Assembly: GCF_958298935.1 (NCBI RefSeq)
Contig: NC_084927.1
Coordinates: 28,284,001 to 28,348,000, forward strand
Source of the DNA: Phragmites australis
Taxonomy: Eukaryota; Streptophyta; Magnoliopsida; Poales; Poaceae
Direction of reading: 5' to 3'
Length of the DNA: 64,000 nt
This document shows, one piece after another, positions 59,706 to 64,000 of the stretch; the first letter of the stretch is position 1, and every line of letters begins with the position of its first letter. The notes under the pieces were generated by a model. It ran no database searches. It was not told where the DNA came from and saw only the letters and a list, made by a program, of their open reading frames with translations. The translations under genes and the position numbers were made by a program.

Positions 59706-60800
59706 ATCCTTCCAGTCTTGCAAAGGAGCAGGGCAACAGGTGCGAAGAGGTGCGGTCCTTCATGAGTGGGGAGGCCAGGCATGCACACTTCTGTGCGCAT
59801 GGTCCTTGCTCGTCGGCAGGGTACGTGGGTTACTTTTGCCTCTTCTACTATAGCTAAGCCAGTGTGCATGGCCAGATACACCAAGCTTGCATTGTGGCAG
59901 TCTCAAAGTGGTGCTCTTCTACATGTTAGGTGTCACAGCATTGGACAGTCAGAGTACTTCTACCATCGCGGGCGTCACGCTACTCTCGCTCAGGAATGAT
60001 ACGCCTGATGTGTTCACCAGTGTCGTGTCATCTGCGACTAAGGAAGGCGGGGACATGGGGCTCAGCTGCACGTTGTCATGTCCACGGTGGTGTCGCACTT
60101 GCCATGGCTGTCGATGGAGGGTTTGTCTTGGAGTGACGCGGGGTTTGTGCACGCCCCCTGTTTCCTTCTCCTCACTCTATGCTATTTGCTTGTCATGCTG
60201 GTGAACGGTGGCCATTCCCTTGTCGGTGTTGTCATTCATGGCGATGTGGATCGAGCTCATCGGGTTCTCCCATGGTGAGATGTGACGCTCATGATGATGT
60301 CGCTCTGTGTCCTTGGTCCATGGGCCACGTCGCCCTCTCACATACCAGCTTCGGGTCGGTGATCCATCTCATGGTCTTCTTGCTCCTCGCGCTCCCCAAT
60401 GACCCGACCACTGCCATCAAGAGTGAAACCTCTCGGTTCATCTCATTCTCAGGAATCATGGGCTACTGGAACGTGTTGGCTACGGATAGCTTGATACTCA
60501 TGAAGATTGTCCTGCCACGATAGAGGATGATCGTGTACATGCTGAACTGCACGTTCAATGTCATGCTGGCTTGTTCATGCCCCTGGTGGTCGGCATCCTT
60601 GCCCAACGTCTCTATGGCTGGTGTACTCCACAAGCAGTAATGGCGAGCACTTGGCCAACGTCGACATCCCTTCATTATGGCTTTGTACACAGCATCCTCT
60701 CTATCCTCTTTCTCCTTGCTTGATGGATGTTGATGGCTATAAAAGATTTAGGATGAGATTATGGGCTTTTTTTAAGACAATCTGATGTTTCTGTTGAATG
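59706..60800 (+). pseudogene. Cation/calcium exchanger (CCX-type) pseudogene
   Basis: Pieces in order resemble plant CCX antiporters, which move cations across endomembranes. A cysteine-rich N-terminal lumenal block comes first (CEEVRSFMSGEARHAHFC, GYVGYFCLFYYS). The first exchanger repeat follows (LKVVLFYMLGVTAL, TIAGVTLLSLRNDTPDVFTS, VVSSATKEGGDMGLS), then hydrophobic stretches (CFLLLTLCYLLVMLVNG). Frameshifts, deletions and stops separate them. CCX genes are usually intronless, so lack of introns does not show retroposition. The piece after 60300 is assigned by position only. Confidence 0.6.
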
Positions 60801-61278
60801 TGAGTCTGTTTCCTTTTCTTCAAGGGAGTATCCGTATAGGACTTTGTCCCTTCTCATATGTTGTATTCTATTCCAACTCTTCAAATGATCTATTAAATCC
60901 ATATCTTTATAATCCGGACCCATGACAATTAATGGTGTAGATTTTTCTCAACACACGAACATCATCATGTCGTCATTTTGCTAAACCACTTTGTTTTGCC
61001 AATTTCATCACTAAACCAGTTTTTTTATTATACAGATCTCGCACGAACAAAATTCTCTGTTACTCTACTACAGTATGGAATTTGTACTTTCATTGAAGGA
61101 ATTAAGTTAACAATATAATTGTCAAGCAAAATCTAATAAGTAATGATCCAACTGCACGTTGAATGCTGTGTCGAACTCGATAAGTTTGCAAGATGAGATT
61201 GTTTTTCTCCCTAGAAATTTTGTTCGGAAGAAAGCTCTGCTTCCATAGAACACCCTTGCCTCCATCCTTTTTCAACTG
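60801..61278. other. Intergenic, nothing recognised
   Basis: AT-rich; no gene or repeat identified. Confidence 0.4.
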
Positions 61279-62658
61279 CTACTGTTGATTCACCTCGCTA
61301 TCAGGATTCTTCTTCTGGATGACAACCCTGTCGGCGCTGCTGAGCTTGATCGGCAGCTTCATCTTGGCCAGCGACTCGCTGAACTGCTGGATGCTTTGTT
61401 TAGCTATTTTGCTTTTCAATTCATATGGAATTAAATAGCTATTTATTAATTATATTGATATTGACTCTTTTAATTTATTTTTGAATTTAACTATTTATTA
61501 ATTATATTTGATATTCACTCTTTAGTAAATCTAGACCGTTAGATGTTCATTATAATGAGTGGTGTAGATACTTTAATTTTCTTTTTTTCAAATTAACATG
61601 GTAATTTGTAGTCTCAAGAGCGAACATGAACACTCTTTTACACTTTAAATATTAAGACAATAGATATATACGGTAATATTTAGAGTGGACGGCTACCTGT
61701 TCTGCGGGGCAGCCTGCACCGACTTTTGGAAATAGCTGAGGGATCTCTCCGGGTCGTGGTGCACCTCCCAGACCAGCTTGGCGTACTGCGACATGGTCTC
61801 GCCGTCGCTGGGGTCCGCGAGCATGGCGCGCGAGTAGTACTCCTCGGCCCTTCTCGGGTCGCCCTTCGCCTGCATGCGATGTAATTCGTAACACAGTTAC
61901 ACAACAAGCACCTGTGCTCCCTAATCTAACTTTGATCAAGATCTTTAAGAAACCAACCCAATCTGACTAAGTTGCAGTACAAGAGAGCAGTACCACCAAT
62001 CAAGTTCTGTTCTCCCAAGAACAACAATGACGAGTAGACGCGCGTATTGGCATTGGCCATGCATCCAACTGGCTGGAAACTGGTAATAAGCACAGTGAGT
62101 GAAGGATGATATATATACCTCGTGCAGGAACTGCGCGTAGTTGCGCAGGAACAGCGCGTTGCCGGGCTGCTCGTCCACCAAGCTCTTGTACTGCGCGTCC
62201 AGCGCGGCCACCTTCTCGTCCTGCACCCGCTCCTCCACGCCGTCCATCTTGGCTGATGAGGCAGCTGTGGGCTTGGCGGCGCCGGCGGTGAAGAGGCCCG
62301 AGGCGATGCGGTCGATCCCGAGGCCCCTCGCCAGGAACAGCGGCAGCTCCGGCTGCTCCGGCTGCACCGTCGTCCTCTGATCCTGCTCCTGTTCGTGCTG
62401 ACCTTGGTGAGGCTGCTGGGCCGCCAGTGGTGCGCCTTCGCTGAATGTGTTGTAGATGGAGAAGGAGAGTTCGGTGTGGAGGCCGCCGGTGGTTTTGCTG
62501 CCGCCGCCGCCGCTGCTTCTGCCCTCGTTGGGCCTGGACGGGTGGAGGGATGGGAGGTGGCTGTCGGAGAAGGCTCGGCGGAGCTGCAGAGGGGAAGGGG
62601 ACGAAGGAGAGGAGGAGAGGAAGGAGTGCAGAAATGGCGTGGACGAGCTCCTCAGCAA

Positions 62659-62661
<3 letters not shown>
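61279..62661 (-). CDS. TPR-repeat protein starting MLLRSSSTP (function unknown)
   Basis: Exon 1 (62661-62119) begins MLLRSSSTPFLHSFLSSSPS, a start conserved in a small plant TPR family (Arabidopsis At5g20190 type), followed by Ser/Pro-rich and Gln-rich low-complexity sequence. The first TPR begins near ALDAQYKSLVDEQPGNALFL. Exon 2 (61869-61697) carries AKGDPRRAEEYYSRAMLADP and ERSLSYFQKSVQAAP. Reading through the donor (CAG|GTAGCC) gives a stop at once, so a third exon is needed. The only phase-compatible open piece seen is 61393-61279 (IQQFSESLAKMKLP to SEVNQQ), giving 276 codons, but its acceptor context is poor and it lacks the SHVLAAYA-like TPR expected next. Exons 1-2 are well supported; exon 3 is a guess. 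A CT microsatellite abuts the ATG. Confidence 0.7.
61500..61680. repeat. Dispersed repeat family A, copy 3 (inverted)
   Basis: On the minus strand it shows attgtcttaatatttaaa, aaattaccatgttaattt and cactcattataatgaacatctaa in the same order as copies 1 and 2. It falls inside the predicted last intron of the TPR gene. Confidence 0.6.

Positions 62662-62690
<29 letters not shown>
62662..62690. repeat. CT/GA microsatellite in the TPR gene leader
   Basis: About 14 CT units directly upstream of the ATG; as RNA this is a GA repeat immediately before the start codon. Confidence 0.9.
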
Positions 62691-62692
<2 letters not shown>

Positions 62693-62799
62693 CAGAGCTA
62701 CTTTTCTCTTCTTGAGAGAGAGGAGCGAAGAGGAGAGGAGGAGACGGAGAGGCTTCCTCGAGATCTGACCTCTCTTGTCTTGATTTAAACTATCACAAA

Positions 62800-63180
62800 T
62801 CACAATTCACAAGATGGAACCGCTTGGTTGTATATAGGTCGGCGGGTTATTCTTTGACTAGCAAACGCGTGTTCGAGTGTGTGGATGTGGCTCGTTATCG
62901 ATTCATAAGAAAGGGGTTCAAGATTGACGACTTTGCTCGATCTGGAGAGAGGGCCATGCATGGTGCTTGAGCCCAAGCTCTTCAAATGCAACATGTGTCA
63001 TGCGTGTGATTCATGCAACGGCCGCGCGGCTTAAGAGTAGACTAGGCTTTGCTTTTGTGTTCATCAAGAAGCAGATAAGATTAAGCCATTTGTCAACCAC
63101 ACTCGGCTTCTAGTTAAAGCGCGATCCTATCGGCAAGCGCGAGAACCTCGTGGGCACCCATCCAGCTGCTATGTACTCTC
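62800..63180. other. Intergenic, upstream of the TPR gene
   Basis: Presumably includes the TPR gene promoter on the minus strand; no TATA box could be chosen with confidence. Confidence 0.35.
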
Positions 63181-63184
63181 CTCT

Positions 63185-63537
63185 CGCGCGCGCACGTGAG
63201 GTTCATTAAACCTGACGCCAACGTGTATCAGTGTACTAGATATGTCTCAAAATAGATACTGTTTTAGTCTCTTCTATAATATTCAAAATACATAATATTT
63301 TATTATTTCAAGATAACTTTAGTTCAAAATTTTCAATCTTACCTCTCCATTAAGTAACTTTCTTCTCAATATAAATCTCATTTTCCACACAAATGATATT
63401 AAAAGAGCGTAAGATATTTATTTTATATCTTACATCAATACTTATACTAAACTCTAAGACGTCATTTATTTTGAGACATATCTAGTACACTGATACACGT
63501 TGGCGTCCGGCTTAATGAACCTCACGTGCGCGCGCGG
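63185..63537. repeat. Long inverted repeat with ~71-bp arms (MITE-like core)
   Basis: The left arm 63185-63256 and right arm 63466-63537 are inverted copies with only a couple of mismatches. The outer parts contain cgcgcgcgcacgtgaggttcat and gacgccaacgtgtatcagtg; the inner parts read tagatatgtctcaaaata. About 210 bp of AT-rich sequence lies between. The inner edge resembles Stowaway/Tc1 termini, but the GC-rich outer part is also palindromic. Confidence 0.85.
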
Positions 63538-64000
63538 CTCTGACTCTGCGGCCACGCCTCCTCTCGCAAAGCCAAAGGTGCCATGCCGTGTAACGCTAGC
63601 CGCAAGTGCAACACCGAGTTCCCGCACGGGATCACATTATCGCGAGACGACGGTGGAGTCTTGTCTTGTGAACCACCTTTCCTACTGGCCACCGACGAGC
63701 CGCGAGACCAACCGACGCCACCGCTCGAGCCCGCCATCGTGTGCGCGGGGAAAAGCGGCCCGGACCCGGCGCACGGACGTGGATTTCGCGGGAGGCGTAC
63801 GCGGGCGCGCGCGCAACTCCGCGTCGCGGCGAGGGAAAGCGATTCACTGGTCACACCGAACCGCCCGCGAACCCGACGGAACAACGGGCGTGACGGGTCA
63901 GTGCGGCCGCCTCAACCGCGCGCGGGCGCCGAGGCGGGAAGCACCGTTCGCGCGGGCGCGGGCGCGGGGCTGGACTCCCAGTCCCCGGTGCCGGCCTGCC
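63538..64000. other. GC-rich, CpG-rich tract at the window edge
   Basis: Dense in cgcg words, with overlapping long frames on both strands that have no known domain. It could be a promoter island of a gene outside the window. No coding call is made. Confidence 0.4.

Noticed and set aside
62395..62788. Plus-strand frames opposite the TPR gene
   Set aside because: Translations are runs of Ser-Leu from the CT repeat and Gly/Arg-rich shadow sequence.
1..64000. CRISPR arrays, bacterial operons, organelle or rRNA insertions
   Set aside because: No direct-repeat/spacer pattern, no ribosome-binding sites or operon layout, and no recognisable rRNA or plastid genes were seen.

Overview
The window is nuclear DNA of a grass (Poaceae). 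The evidence is plant-type GT-AG introns, a GC-rich intronless AMT1 ammonium transporter very close to the rice protein, grass-type LTR retrotransposons of the Tat and chromovirus lineages, and many class II elements (Stowaway, CACTA, hAT, MULE). From memory, rice AMT1;1 and the RH13 helicase lie close together on chromosome 4, so the order AMT1 - TE block - RH13 - G3BP probably represents grass microsynteny expanded here by transposons.

Layout. 1-4.3 kb: copia-like 3' end remnant, a Stowaway MITE and AT-rich spacer. 4.49-5.97 kb: intact AMT1;1-type gene (+). 6-15.1 kb: no convincing gene; tandem duplication, foldback and MITE-like repeats. 15.17-31.83 kb: a Mutator-like element (MULE) with ~150-bp terminal inverted repeats. 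It encodes a FAR1-like transposase (-) that is split in mid-codon by a 13.4-kb Tat-lineage Ty3/gypsy retrotransposon (16610-29991, 5-bp target duplication GATAG). That element carries gag-pol on the minus strand and, on the plus strand, an antisense gene with its own TATA box and a spliceable intron. 32.2-35.2 kb: a second, decayed MuDR-type MULE, joined directly to a 5'-truncated chromovirus (35.2-37.6 kb) that keeps its 3' LTR. 38-44 kb: CACTA end, inverted repeats, a broken grass gene with a ~29-residue tandem repeat, and a hAT element (42115-44025) with a CACTA element inserted in it, both with target-site duplications.

44.5-56.5 kb is the gene-rich part. A 15-exon DEAD-box RNA helicase gene of the RH13 class (-, 827 codons reconstructed) lies head to head with a 9-exon NTF2-RRM (G3BP-like) gene (+, 445 codons). 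The ~1.2-kb interval between them holds a retroposed insert with a 16-bp target duplication. 57-61 kb: LTR-like sequence with ~86-bp tandem repeats and a decayed cation/calcium exchanger pseudogene. 61.3-62.7 kb: a TPR-repeat gene (-) with an uncertain last exon. The right edge is a long inverted repeat and a GC-rich, island-like tract.

The host genes are nitrogen uptake (AMT1), ribosome/RNA remodelling (RH13), RNA binding (G3BP-like) and a TPR protein of unknown role; nothing in the sequence ties them into one pathway. The most unusual material is in the nested transposons: the antisense gene of the Tat element, tandem G-box palindromes in its LTRs, and the tandem-repeat pseudogene at 41 kb. 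All calls were made by reading; no database search was run.
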